DNA of 64,000 nt from Janthinobacterium sp. J1-1. GTDB lineage: Bacteria > Pseudomonadota > Gammaproteobacteria > Burkholderiales > Burkholderiaceae_D. The DNA lies in contig NZ_CP132339.1 of assembly GCF_030944405.1 (NCBI RefSeq), positions 3,286,001-3,350,000 of the forward strand, given 5' to 3'. Both the position numbers and the translations under genes were made by a program. The notes under the pieces are model-generated. The model saw only the letters and a program-made list of their open reading frames with translations. It searched no databases and was not told the DNA's origin. Below, in pieces: positions 8,043-16,804 of the stretch (the stretch's first letter is position 1; every line of letters begins with the position of its first letter).

Positions 8043-9272
8043 TTATTTGTTCATGACTTTGGTGCCCCATATCTCGTCGTAATCGGCATTGTGCGCCCGG
8101 GTAAAACCTGCTGCGTCGCTGCGGCCTTCGTCGACCTGCTTGCCGTCGCGCGAGATGAGGTAATGGCGGTTGCCCGCATCCTGCTTGCCCTGGTAAGTGA
8201 GCTGCACACGGTATACCGCCTTGCTTTCTTCGGCTACCGGTGCCGGCCTGGCCTGCGTGGCGGCGGTGCGCACGGACTGTATTTGCAACAGCGGCGTACC
8301 CTGCTGCGGCCGCGATGCCAGCCACTGCGTGAAAGCGGCGTCCTGCTCGGTAGTCAAGGTATCGGATTCGGGCCAGACGTACAGGAACGTCACCGGCGTA
8401 GCAGGTGATACGCTGCTGGCCGGCAAGCGCCATTCCACGATGCGCTTGCTGCTGCCTGCCAGCGTGCGCAGGGTCAGCAGGCTGGCGTTCGGATGCAATG
8501 CCTGCTCCGTCAGCGGGCTGCCCGGCGTGCCGCCGGCCAGTTCCGCCAGCACCAGCCGTTGGTTGTCCGCTTCCAGTGCGTTCAGCGACAGCGCGCGCAG
8601 GTAGCGTGTGCGCAGGCTGAAGCGATAAGGAGCTCCTTGCAGCATGAACTTGCCTTCCGTGCGCGTGGCCTCGTGCCAGCCGGGCAGGGGGTACAGCTTG
8701 ACCATGCCGTGCATGACGCAAAAGCCATCCTGTGCCTGCCGTGCCGGAGGGAACGGTGTGCTGCCGACATCGCTGGCCGCCAGGATTTCCCTGGCGCGTT
8801 GTTCCGTCACGTCCTGCAAACGGCTGACAGCGCTCTTCCTGAAGCGCATGGTGGTGCCGTCGCGATGGATAAAGCCGGTGACCTGCACCACGTTCGGATC
8901 GAAGGGCTGCTGGTCTTCTTCGCGCGCGACGATCAATACGCCTTCGTGATGCGGCAATGTTTCCACCGGTTTCAGCAGTTGCCGCACGCGCGCGCCGTCG
9001 ACGCTCGCCTGCGCAGCGAGCACGCGCAGGCGATAGCTGGCTGCGTCTTCGCGCCAGGTGTCGATATCGCCCCAGTAAAATTGCGTGGTGCCACCGAGGA
9101 ACTGCAAGGGCTCTTGTGAGGTAACGGCCAGGCGGCCGATGCAGTAGCCAGGGCCGGTCGACGCAGTTGACGTGGCGTTGCTTTGCTGGCGCGGCGAGGT
9201 GCCGCAACCTTGCAGGATGGCGGCGCCCAGCAGCATCAGTGGCAGGGCCAGGCGGTTGACGGACAGGTGCAC
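8043..9272 (-). CDS. Outer lipoprotein resembling T6SS immunity protein Tli4
   Basis: The 409-residue product starts with a lipoprotein signal peptide and lipobox (LQGC, Cys at residue 23). The mature part has two features of the Tli4-type immunity family: GYCIGRLAVT shortly after the signal and FCVMHGMV in the middle, each a Cys-containing strand that may pair. Tli4 proteins protect the periplasm from type VI secreted phospholipases. The last 60 residues (RDGKQVDEGRSDAAGF) look like a short beta domain more often seen at the end of secreted effectors. No effector or T6SS gene is adjacent, so this would be an orphan. Confidence 0.6.
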   Translation of the reverse strand: MHLSVNRLALPLMLLGAAILQGCGTSPRQQSNATSTASTGPGYCIGRLAVTSQEPLQFLGGTTQFYWGDIDTWREDAASYRLRVLAAQASVDGARVRQLLKPVETLPHHEGVLIVAREEDQQPFDPNVVQVTGFIHRDGTTMRFRKSAVSRLQDVTEQRAREILAASDVGSTPFPPARQAQDGFCVMHGMVKLYPLPGWHEATRTEGKFMLQGAPYRFSLRTRYLRALSLNALEADNQRLVLAELAGGTPGSPLTEQALHPNASLLTLRTLAGSSKRIVEWRLPASSVSPATPVTFLYVWPESDTLTTEQDAAFTQWLASRPQQGTPLLQIQSVRTAATQARPAPVAEESKAVYRVQLTYQGKQDAGNRHYLISRDGKQVDEGRSDAAGFTRAHNADYDEIWGTKVMNK

Positions 9273-9380
9273 GGCGCTTCCTTCAAAAAGATCGAAGCGC
9301 GATTGTAGCGGCGACGCTGCCTTTCCCGCTGTTACCCGGATATCGTGGCTTGCGTTGGACAGTGGTCGTGCGCTGGCGCA

Positions 9381-10214
9381 TCATCCGTTCGATTGCAAGT
9401 AGCGCCCCGGCGTTTCGCCCAGAATTTTACGGAACATGAGCACAAAATTACTCGCGTTCTCGTAGCCCAGGCCGTCTGCGACATCCTGTACCGTCGCGCC
9501 CCTGGCCAGCCATTGCAGGGCGAGCAGGATATGAATTTGCCTGCGCCAGCGTCCGAAACTCATGCCGGTTTCTCTGGAGACCAGGCGCGAGAGAGTGCGC
9601 GCACTGATGTCCATCCGGTGTGCCCAGGAGTCGATGCTTCCCGGAGCGGAGGGATTCGCCATGATCCACTCGACCAGTTTGCGCAGCCGCTTGTCTGTCG
9701 GCATGGGCAAATGAATTTGCCCGGGCTGCGCCAACGCCATTTCGTCGAGAAGCAAGGTCATCATGCGTGACGCCATGCCGCCTTCCTCATAGCGCATCGG
9801 CAATGCCGCTGAACGGATGACCAGCTCGCGCAGCAGCGGCGTGGTCGGCAAGGTGCAGCAATATCGCGGCATCGCGTCGCCCACGGAAGGATCGACATAG
9901 ACCACGTAACACTCGACCGTGCCGGCCGTCTCCATGCGATGGAGCACGCCGCCAGGTACCCAGATGGCGCTTCCCGGCGGCACCAGCCAGAAGCCGCCGG
10001 CGACCTCGCAGGTAAGCACCCCACGCAGCCACAGCAGGAACTGACCTTTGCGATGGTGGTGGAAGTGCGCTTCCTTGCCGCTGTCGATCAGGGGCCGGCC
10101 GTCGGGGCCCGTGGCCGCCATGTCCAGGCCGGCGGCGCCGACGGTCATCACGGGCCGCGGCACGGTATCCGGGTCTTCCCAGTCGATGGAGATGGCGTCG
10201 CTGAAAACAGGCAT
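9381..10214 (-). CDS. AraC family transcriptional regulator
   Basis: The 277-residue protein has an N-terminal cupin-like sensing domain (FHHHRKGQFLLWLRG) and a C-terminal pair of helix-turn-helix motifs ending at FVLMFRKILGETPGRYL, the AraC signature. It is divergent from the FAD monooxygenase gene that starts about 130 bp away, which is the probable target. The effector is unknown. Confidence 0.92.
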   Translation of the reverse strand: MPVFSDAISIDWEDPDTVPRPVMTVGAAGLDMAATGPDGRPLIDSGKEAHFHHHRKGQFLLWLRGVLTCEVAGGFWLVPPGSAIWVPGGVLHRMETAGTVECYVVYVDPSVGDAMPRYCCTLPTTPLLRELVIRSAALPMRYEEGGMASRMMTLLLDEMALAQPGQIHLPMPTDKRLRKLVEWIMANPSAPGSIDSWAHRMDISARTLSRLVSRETGMSFGRWRRQIHILLALQWLARGATVQDVADGLGYENASNFVLMFRKILGETPGRYLQSNG

Positions 10215-10341
10215 CGGGAACTTTCAAACAGGTCGGATAGGTGTGGCAAGAATTCAATATAACATGGCAAGTCTGCTCCTTGTGGCCAAGACAGTGCCCA
10301 CCTAACATGGATGCTCAATTACAAGCATGAGAGCTGACACG

Positions 10342-11562
10342 ATGGACGCAACGAAGAAAATCCTGATCTGCGGTGGCGGTATCGCCGGCCCGGCATGTGC
10401 ATGGTGGCTGGTCCAGTACGGCTACTCGGTGGTCATTGTCGAAAAGGCCAGTGCCTTCAGGGATGGCGGGCAGAACGTCGATGTGAAGGGCGCCGGGCAA
10501 CAGGTCATCAAGTTGATGGGGTTGACGGAACAGATCGCAGCACGTGACACGCTGGAGTGCGGACAGAAGTGGCTGGACGCGGCCGGCAAGGTGGTGGCCG
10601 TTTTTCCCAAGGGGAGCATCGGTGGCCTGACCAGCGATTTCGAAATCCTGCGCGGCGATTTCGCCCGTGTCTTGTTCGATGCGACGCGCGACAGGTGCGA
10701 ATACCGTTTTGGCACGTCCGTTGATGCCATTGAAGAAATCGAGGATGGCGTGCGCGCAACCTTTGCCGACGGCAGGGCAGAGGAATTCGCGTTCGTGATC
10801 TGCGCCGATGGTCTGGGCTCGTCAACCAGGGACCTGGCGCTGGCGGATGAAACGCGCATGCGCTACCTCGGCGCTTACATGGCGTTTTTCAAGATTCCCC
10901 GGCGTCCGGAAGACGACTTCTGGGCCTGTTCCGTCAACGGCATCGGCGGAACGATGATCAACCTCAGGCCTGGTGGCCCCACGGAGACGACCGTCCTGAT
11001 GACCTTTCCGGCCAGTGAGCCCGACCCGCAGAGACCGCCGCAGCAGTCACGGCGCGACATGCTGCGTGCCGCGTTGGAGGGGCGCGGCACGGTGGCCGAT
11101 CGAATCATCGCCGAACTCGGCGCGGTACAGGACTTCTACTTCGGACCGATGAGCCAGGTGCAGGCATCCGCCTGGTCGAAAGGCAGGCTGGTGTTGCTGG
11201 GCGACGCGGCACATTGCCCCACGCCGTTCACGGGCAAGGGCACGGCCCTGGCGCTGGTGGGCGCCTATGTCCTGGCGGGAGAGATCAAGCAATGCGCGAC
11301 CCACACCCAGGCTTTCCAGGCGTATGAGCGCCTCCTGCGGCCGTATGCCGAGCGTTCACAGCGGGAGCTGAGTCCCCGGCTGATTCGGCTCATGCACGTC
11401 AAGACGCGCTTCGGGATCTCCGTCGCGCGCATCCTGCAACGGTTCTTCGGCAGCTCACGCATCCAGGCGCTGTTGAAACCAGGCGCCGCGGCCAAGGTTC
11501 GCAAGATCGACGAGGACTTCGCGCTGCCGCGCTATGACCTGGACCGGCGGCTGGTGGACTGA
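10342..11562 (+). CDS. FAD-dependent monooxygenase (group A flavoprotein)
   Basis: The 406-residue protein opens with the FAD-binding fingerprint ILICGGGIAGPACAWW and has the second FAD motif VLLGDAAHCPTPFTGKG near residue 290, the pattern of aromatic-ring hydroxylases and TetX-like enzymes. An ATG 15 bases upstream is possible, but the chosen one has a GAGAG site at good spacing. The neighbouring AraC regulator points to inducible detoxification or degradation of an aromatic or polyketide compound; the substrate is not identifiable. Confidence 0.88.
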   Translation: MDATKKILICGGGIAGPACAWWLVQYGYSVVIVEKASAFRDGGQNVDVKGAGQQVIKLMGLTEQIAARDTLECGQKWLDAAGKVVAVFPKGSIGGLTSDFEILRGDFARVLFDATRDRCEYRFGTSVDAIEEIEDGVRATFADGRAEEFAFVICADGLGSSTRDLALADETRMRYLGAYMAFFKIPRRPEDDFWACSVNGIGGTMINLRPGGPTETTVLMTFPASEPDPQRPPQQSRRDMLRAALEGRGTVADRIIAELGAVQDFYFGPMSQVQASAWSKGRLVLLGDAAHCPTPFTGKGTALALVGAYVLAGEIKQCATHTQAFQAYERLLRPYAERSQRELSPRLIRLMHVKTRFGISVARILQRFFGSSRIQALLKPGAAAKVRKIDEDFALPRYDLDRRLVD

Positions 11563-11574
11563 AGATGTAACTTG

Positions 11575-13257
11575 TCAGAACTCTTCCCACTCGCCTTCGC
11601 TGCTGCTGGCCTTCGGCTTGCTGCGCTGTGCCGGCAAGCTCAAGGCAGGGGCAGGGGCTTTCTTCGCTGGCGCTGCGGAAACGGCTGGCCGGCTGGCGCG
11701 TGCCGGCGCCGCTGCACCGGTGTCGAGACGAAATACGCTGACCACCTGCGCCAGTTCGCTGGCCTGTTCCTGCATCGCTTCGGCGGCGGCCGAGGCTTCT
11801 TCCACCAGCGCGGCGTTCTGCTGGGTAACCTGGTCCATTTCGGAAATGGCTTGATTCACCTGCTCGATGCCCGCGCTTTGCTCTTCGCTGGCGTTGCTGA
11901 TTTCGCTCATGATGGAGGTGACAAAGCCGATGCTTTGCACGATTTCTTCCATCGTGCGGCCGGCCTTGTCGACCAGGCGCGTACCGGCGTCGACTTTTTG
12001 CACCGAGTCGTCGATCAGGCCCTTGATCTCCTTGGCGGCTGCGCTGGAACGTTGCGCCAGGTTGCGCACTTCGGTGGCCACCACGGCAAAGCCGCGGCCC
12101 TGCTCGCCGGCGCGCGCCGCTTCCACGGCCGCGTTCAAGGCCAGGATATTGGTCTGGAAGGCGATGCCGTCGATGACGGAAATGATGTCGACGATTTTCT
12201 TCGACGAGGCATTGATGTCGCCCATGGTCAACACCACATCGGCCACCACGGCGCCGCCGCGGCTGGCGATATCGGCCGCGTCGCCGGCCAGCTTGTTGGC
12301 CTGGCGTGCGTTATCGGTATTCTGCTTGACGGTCGAGGTCAGCTCTTCCATCGATGAGGCCGTCTCTTCCAGCGAGCTGGCCTGCTGCTCCGTACGCGAG
12401 GACAGGTCCATATTGCCGGCGGCGATCTCGGACGATGCCGTGGCGATGGTGTCGGTGCCGCTGCGTACTTGGCCGACGATGGCCACCAGGCTGTCGTTCA
12501 TGGTTTTCAGGGCATGCATCAGCTGGCCCGTTTCGTCGCGGCTGGCTACCAGGATAGTGCTGGTCAGGTCGCCGGCGGCCACGGTTTCGGCCACCTTGAC
12601 GGCGGCGCGGATCGGATGCGTGATCGAACGCGTGATGCGCCAGGCAAACACAACGCCCACCACGATGGCCAGCAGGCCCAGTTCGATCAGCAGGGTGCGC
12701 GTGCTGGTGTAGGTGTCCATGATGCTGTTGGCGACGCCATCTGCGGCGGCGATCTGCATCTCGGAAAAGCGTTTCACTTCCGCCAGGTAGGCGGTGGTGA
12801 TCGGCGTGACGTCCTTCTCGAACATCCGCTTGGCGCCGTCGAAATCGCCATCGGCTTTCAGCTGGAAGGCACGGCCGCGCACGGTGACATAGTCGATGCG
12901 CACCTTGCGCACCACCTGGAACTGTTCCTTGACGGCGGGGTTGCGCAGCGATGCGGCGATCTGGTCCTGCAGCTGGCTGGAGCGCTCGGCGTGGACTTTC
13001 AGCTCCTGTTCCATCTTGGCGCGCGCCACCGGATCGCTCATCTCGAACGTGGCGACGCCGCGTACGCTGTTGATCTCGATGATCTTGGCCCATTCGGCCA
13101 CCATGCGCTGGTTCTTGATGCTGGTATGGATCAGGCGATAAGTCAGGTCGCTGGCCGTTTGCATGCGCACGATGGCGGTCACGGTCAAGGCGGTCAGCAA
13201 CAGCAATACAATGGCAAAGCCGACGCCGAGGCGCCCGCCGATGTTCAGGTTTTTCAT
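11575..13257 (-). CDS. Methyl-accepting chemotaxis protein with C-terminal tether
   Basis: The 560-residue receptor has a membrane segment near residues 9-30, a periplasmic four-helix-type sensing region of about 155 residues, a second membrane segment near 187-207, a HAMP domain, and the signalling domain with the conserved hairpin FQTNILALNAAVEAARAGEQ. After an Ala/Pro linker it ends in EWEEF, which fits the pentapeptide that tethers CheR/CheB to high-abundance receptors. The ligand is unknown. Its stop lies 12 bases from the convergent monooxygenase stop. Confidence 0.95.
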   Translation of the reverse strand: MKNLNIGGRLGVGFAIVLLLLTALTVTAIVRMQTASDLTYRLIHTSIKNQRMVAEWAKIIEINSVRGVATFEMSDPVARAKMEQELKVHAERSSQLQDQIAASLRNPAVKEQFQVVRKVRIDYVTVRGRAFQLKADGDFDGAKRMFEKDVTPITTAYLAEVKRFSEMQIAAADGVANSIMDTYTSTRTLLIELGLLAIVVGVVFAWRITRSITHPIRAAVKVAETVAAGDLTSTILVASRDETGQLMHALKTMNDSLVAIVGQVRSGTDTIATASSEIAAGNMDLSSRTEQQASSLEETASSMEELTSTVKQNTDNARQANKLAGDAADIASRGGAVVADVVLTMGDINASSKKIVDIISVIDGIAFQTNILALNAAVEAARAGEQGRGFAVVATEVRNLAQRSSAAAKEIKGLIDDSVQKVDAGTRLVDKAGRTMEEIVQSIGFVTSIMSEISNASEEQSAGIEQVNQAISEMDQVTQQNAALVEEASAAAEAMQEQASELAQVVSVFRLDTGAAAPARASRPAVSAAPAKKAPAPALSLPAQRSKPKASSSEGEWEEF

Positions 13258-13636
13258 GGTGGTCCTAACAGTTCAGTAATCATGATCGCCGCCGCCAGCA
13301 AGGGCGGACAGGCGCCGCAAGGCGCAGGGGATCGGGGTCTTCGGGTGCCGCGTGGTTCGTTGCGGCAAGCCACATCATGCGTGGCGATGGAGGTGTAGCC
13401 AAGGGAGCGGCGATCTGATAAATCGTCTCCCGACAAGCGGCGAGTATAGCATTGATGTAGAGAAATAGTTTTTCAAAGCAATTTAAATGGTATTTTGATA
13501 CTGGTTTGCTGTCGTTTATTTACCTCAAGTGGCCTGTCTATAAGTACTGTTACTTACATTTTCCTTACTTTGCAGAACGGCTGCTGTTAATATTGTCTTG
13601 AGAATGCTTCTCATTCAAATAAATAACAGGAAATCT
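13258..13636. other. Long intergenic region between chemoreceptor and siderophore receptor
   Basis: This 379-bp gap holds divergent promoters. On the minus strand an extended -10 (TGCTATACT; hexamer at 13443-13448) would give the chemoreceptor a leader of about 180 bases that is GC-rich and foldable; no known riboswitch could be matched. The right part is AT-rich, lacks coding potential and ends in a Fur box for the TonB-dependent receptor. Confidence 0.5.
13598..13619. promoter_or_regulatory. Fur box upstream of the siderophore receptor
   Basis: TTGAGAATGCTTCTCATTC is close to the classic Fur operator, with GAGAA and TTCTC arms meeting around GC. It ends 17 bases before the receptor start, in position to block transcription or its first steps when iron is plentiful. 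Confidence 0.75.
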
Positions 13637-15787
13637 ATGCAACCGCGCAACAAACCCGTTCTTGCACGCATGACCATCGCCTTGTTGGGCGCATTTGCTG
13701 GCGCGGCATTACCACCACTTAGCTTGGCCCAGGACAGCTTGCCGGCCGTCACGGTCACGGCCGCGAAGGATGGCGCCGGCTACGTTGCGCCCACCTCGGG
13801 CAGCGCCACCAAGACGGAAATGGCCTTGCGCGACGTGCCGCAGACCATCAATGTGGTGCCGGCCGCCGTGATCCGCGACCAGCACGCGCTGTCGATCCAG
13901 GACATCATGAAGAATATTCCGGGCGTCGGGCTGTCCACCGGCGATGGCCAGCGTGACCAGGTCTTCATCCGCGGCTTCACGGCCATCGGCGACCAGTTCG
14001 TCGATGGTTTCCGCGACGATGCGCTGTATTTCCGCGACCTGTCGAATGTGGAGCGGCTCGAGGTGATCAAGGGACCGGCGGCCGTGCTGTATGGCCGTGG
14101 CTCGTCGGGCGGCCTGGTCAACCGCGTCAGCAAGAAGCCGGGCATTGACGTGAGCGACGTGGCGCTGAGCCTGACCAATACGGCGGGGCGCCGGGGCGAG
14201 ATCGATGTGGGCCGCGCCGGTGAAGACGTATCGTGGCGAGTGACGGGTGCGCGTGAACTGGCCGACAGCTACCGCGAGCAGCAGTTCCTGGATCGCACGG
14301 CGCTGGCGCCATCGGTGGCGATCCGCCTGTCCGCCGCCACGCAACTGCTGCTGCAGGGCGACTACCTGGAAGACCGCCGCCTGACCGATTTCGGCATTCC
14401 TTCCTACCAGGGCCGTCCGGTCAGCGTCGATGCCCGCACCTATTATGGCGCGGCCAATGCGCGCGATGCCGATTTCAGCCAGTCTCGCGTGGTATCGACT
14501 TCCGCCACCCTGACGCACAAGTTCAGCGACACGCTGTCGCTGCGCAATGGCTTCCGTTACTACGATTACCACCTCGACCGCAACAACACGAATATCTCGG
14601 GCAACGTCAATGAGGTGCGCGCCACCATGAACCTCGGGCATGCCAAGCTCAACCGAGACGAAAGCGGCTGGTTCAACCAGACCGAGCTGACGCAAAAGCT
14701 GGTCACGGGCAGTGTCCGCCATGAAGTGCTGTACGGCGCGGAATTCGGTACGCAGGGCAAGGATGCCAACAGCTGGGCATCGACCGTGGTGGCGACCAAT
14801 GTGGCTATTGTCCACCCCGTGCTGCCGCGCGTCGATCGCACCAAACTGGGCGTGCGCAGCGACACCTTCGGTACCTATGACACGGCCGCCGCCTATGTGC
14901 AGGATGCGCTGACCTTCAGCGAAGAATGGAAGGCGCTGGCCGGCCTGCGCTACGACCGCTACGGGCAGAAGTCGCGCCTGGTCAATGCGGCCGGCGCCAC
15001 CACAGCGAATTTGCAGCGCACCGATGCCGACTTCAGTCCGCGCGCCGGCCTGGTCTGGCAGCCGGGCGCCACGCAATCCTATTACGCCTCGTGGAGCCGC
15101 TCGTTCCAGCCCAGCGGCGAAAATTTCGCGCTGGCCGCCAACAATGCCGACCTGGCGCCCGAGTCGACGCGCAACACGGAAGTGGGCGCCAAATATGACT
15201 TGCTGGGCGGCCGCGCCAGCGCCACGGTGTCCTTGTTCCGTCTCGAGCGCGACAATATCAAGACCAGCGATCCCATCACCAATCGCATCGTGCCGGTCGG
15301 CACGCAGCGCACGGATGGCCTGGAACTGAGCTTCAATGCCGACCTGCGCGGTGGTTGGCGCATGACGGCCGGCTATGCCTGGTTGGACGCCACCATCACC
15401 GATTCCATCGCCGTCGACCGCAGCGTCAATACGCCGGGCGCCACCACCGCCAGTGCGGTCGCCGTCAAGGGCAAGCGCGCCACCCTGACGTCGCGCCAGA
15501 CAGCCAATTTCTGGCTCACCAAGGATCTCGGTGGCGGCTTCACGGTGGGCGGCGGCGCCAATGCCGTCGGCAGCCGCTTTGCCAATCCGGGCAACACGGT
15601 GGTCTTGCCTGGCTATGTAACGGCCGACGCCATGGCGGCTTACCGTACCGGCAAGTATGAAGTGCAGCTGAACGTCAATAATCTGGGCGACACGCGCTAC
15701 ATCGTTTCAGGTCATGGCAGCAGTCCGAACCTGAGCTTGCCGGGCGCGCCGCGCAATGTGGCGCTGACCTTGCGCTACAGCTTGTAG
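13637..15787 (+). CDS. TonB-dependent catecholate siderophore receptor (Fiu-like)
   Basis: The start at 13637, with AGGA upstream, gives 716 residues with a signal peptide cleaved after about LSLAQ. The plug domain follows (VPQTINVVPAAVIRDQ, then GDGQRDQVFIRGFTAIGDQF, and KGPAAVLYGRGSSGG), nearly matching the E. coli catecholate receptor Fiu. The 22-strand barrel ends in an aromatic/hydrophobic strand (LTLRYSL). There is no N-terminal signalling extension, so it is not an ECF-sigma transducer. The Fur box fits iron control. Siderophore type is inferred by similarity. Confidence 0.93.
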   Translation: MQPRNKPVLARMTIALLGAFAGAALPPLSLAQDSLPAVTVTAAKDGAGYVAPTSGSATKTEMALRDVPQTINVVPAAVIRDQHALSIQDIMKNIPGVGLSTGDGQRDQVFIRGFTAIGDQFVDGFRDDALYFRDLSNVERLEVIKGPAAVLYGRGSSGGLVNRVSKKPGIDVSDVALSLTNTAGRRGEIDVGRAGEDVSWRVTGARELADSYREQQFLDRTALAPSVAIRLSAATQLLLQGDYLEDRRLTDFGIPSYQGRPVSVDARTYYGAANARDADFSQSRVVSTSATLTHKFSDTLSLRNGFRYYDYHLDRNNTNISGNVNEVRATMNLGHAKLNRDESGWFNQTELTQKLVTGSVRHEVLYGAEFGTQGKDANSWASTVVATNVAIVHPVLPRVDRTKLGVRSDTFGTYDTAAAYVQDALTFSEEWKALAGLRYDRYGQKSRLVNAAGATTANLQRTDADFSPRAGLVWQPGATQSYYASWSRSFQPSGENFALAANNADLAPESTRNTEVGAKYDLLGGRASATVSLFRLERDNIKTSDPITNRIVPVGTQRTDGLELSFNADLRGGWRMTAGYAWLDATITDSIAVDRSVNTPGATTASAVAVKGKRATLTSRQTANFWLTKDLGGGFTVGGGANAVGSRFANPGNTVVLPGYVTADAMAAYRTGKYEVQLNVNNLGDTRYIVSGHGSSPNLSLPGAPRNVALTLRYSL

Positions 15788-15800
15788 TTGTTCATGGGAT

Positions 15801-15821
15801 ACTGGCGTTTTGAACGCCAGT
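15801..15821. promoter_or_regulatory. Perfect 9-bp inverted repeat before a LysR gene
   Basis: ACTGGCGTT and AACGCCAGT flank a TTG centre, directly between the receptor stop and the LysR start eight bases downstream. It may be an operator or autoregulatory site, a transcript hairpin that limits initiation of the LysR gene, or a T-less terminator for the receptor. The sequence alone does not decide. Confidence 0.55.
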
Positions 15822-15828
15822 GACCGCC

Positions 15829-16770
15829 ATGGATTCCACCGACCTTGCATTTTTCGCCGCCGTGGCGCACGGCGGCAGCGTCACGCGCGCCGCCGCCCGG
15901 CTGGGCACGGTGCCGTCGAACGTCACCCAGCGCATCCAGCGGCTGGAGCAGCAACTGGGCGTGCCGCTGTTCTACCGCCACGGACGCGGCATGACACTGA
16001 GCGGTGCCGGTGAACGCCTGCTGCCGTATGCCGCGGCCATCGCGCACACCCTGGCCGAGGCGGGCAAGGCGATGCAGGCGGGAGCCGAGCCGGCCGGGCC
16101 GCTGCTGATCGGCGCGATGGAAACCACGGCCGCGCTGCGCCTGCCCGACATGCTGGTGTGCTACGCCGTGGATTTTCCCGAGGTCGACCTGACGTTGCGC
16201 ACCGGGACCTCGCAGCAGATGCGCGACGCCGTACTGGCGCGCAGCCTGGATGCGGCGCTGGTGGCCGCCACCGTGATCGACCTGGCCGCCCAGCCCGAAC
16301 TGCTGGCGGAACCGGTCGGCGTGGAAGAGCTGGTGCTGGTGACGGCACCGTGGGTCAGCGTGTTCGGTCCGGCCAGTATCTGGAGCAATCTGCAGGACAC
16401 CAAGCTGATCGTGTTTCGCGACGGCTGCTCCTACCGCGAACTGCTCGAATCCGTGATGCGGCGCCGTGGCACGGCCCGCTTGCGCGTGATGGAACTCGGT
16501 TCGCTCGACGCCATCCTCGGTTGCGTGCGCGCCGGCATCGGCATCAGCCTGCTGCCGCGCGCGCTGGTCGAACCCTTGCTGCTGGATAACAGCCTGGCCA
16601 TGCATGTGGTGCCCGATGGCGCGGGCACGGTGGAAACCTTGTGCGTGCGCCGCCGCGACGGTTTCGTGTCGGCCGCGCTGGCGGCGTTCCTGCAGCGCGT
16701 GCGCCAGCAGTTCGACCATTCGGTATTGGTGACGCCAGCGTTGCCGCTGGCAGAAAGCCCGCTGGCATAG
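15829..16770 (+). CDS. LysR family transcriptional regulator
   Basis: This 313-residue regulator has the N-terminal winged helix (FFAAVAHGGSVTRAAARLGT) and an effector-binding domain from about residue 88. A GTG nine bases upstream is an alternative start inside the inverted repeat. It is followed after about 35 bases by nitronate monooxygenase in the same direction, the likely regulated gene. The effector is unknown. Confidence 0.92.
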   Translation: MDSTDLAFFAAVAHGGSVTRAAARLGTVPSNVTQRIQRLEQQLGVPLFYRHGRGMTLSGAGERLLPYAAAIAHTLAEAGKAMQAGAEPAGPLLIGAMETTAALRLPDMLVCYAVDFPEVDLTLRTGTSQQMRDAVLARSLDAALVAATVIDLAAQPELLAEPVGVEELVLVTAPWVSVFGPASIWSNLQDTKLIVFRDGCSYRELLESVMRRRGTARLRVMELGSLDAILGCVRAGIGISLLPRALVEPLLLDNSLAMHVVPDGAGTVETLCVRRRDGFVSAALAAFLQRVRQQFDHSVLVTPALPLAESPLA

Positions 16771-16804
16771 TCTAATGGGGCAGACCCCTGACGAAAGGAC
16801 CGCC

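Noticed and set aside
13258..13440. Cyclic di-GMP (GEMM) riboswitch in the chemoreceptor leader
   Set aside because: The conserved GEMM core sequences could not be found on the minus strand.
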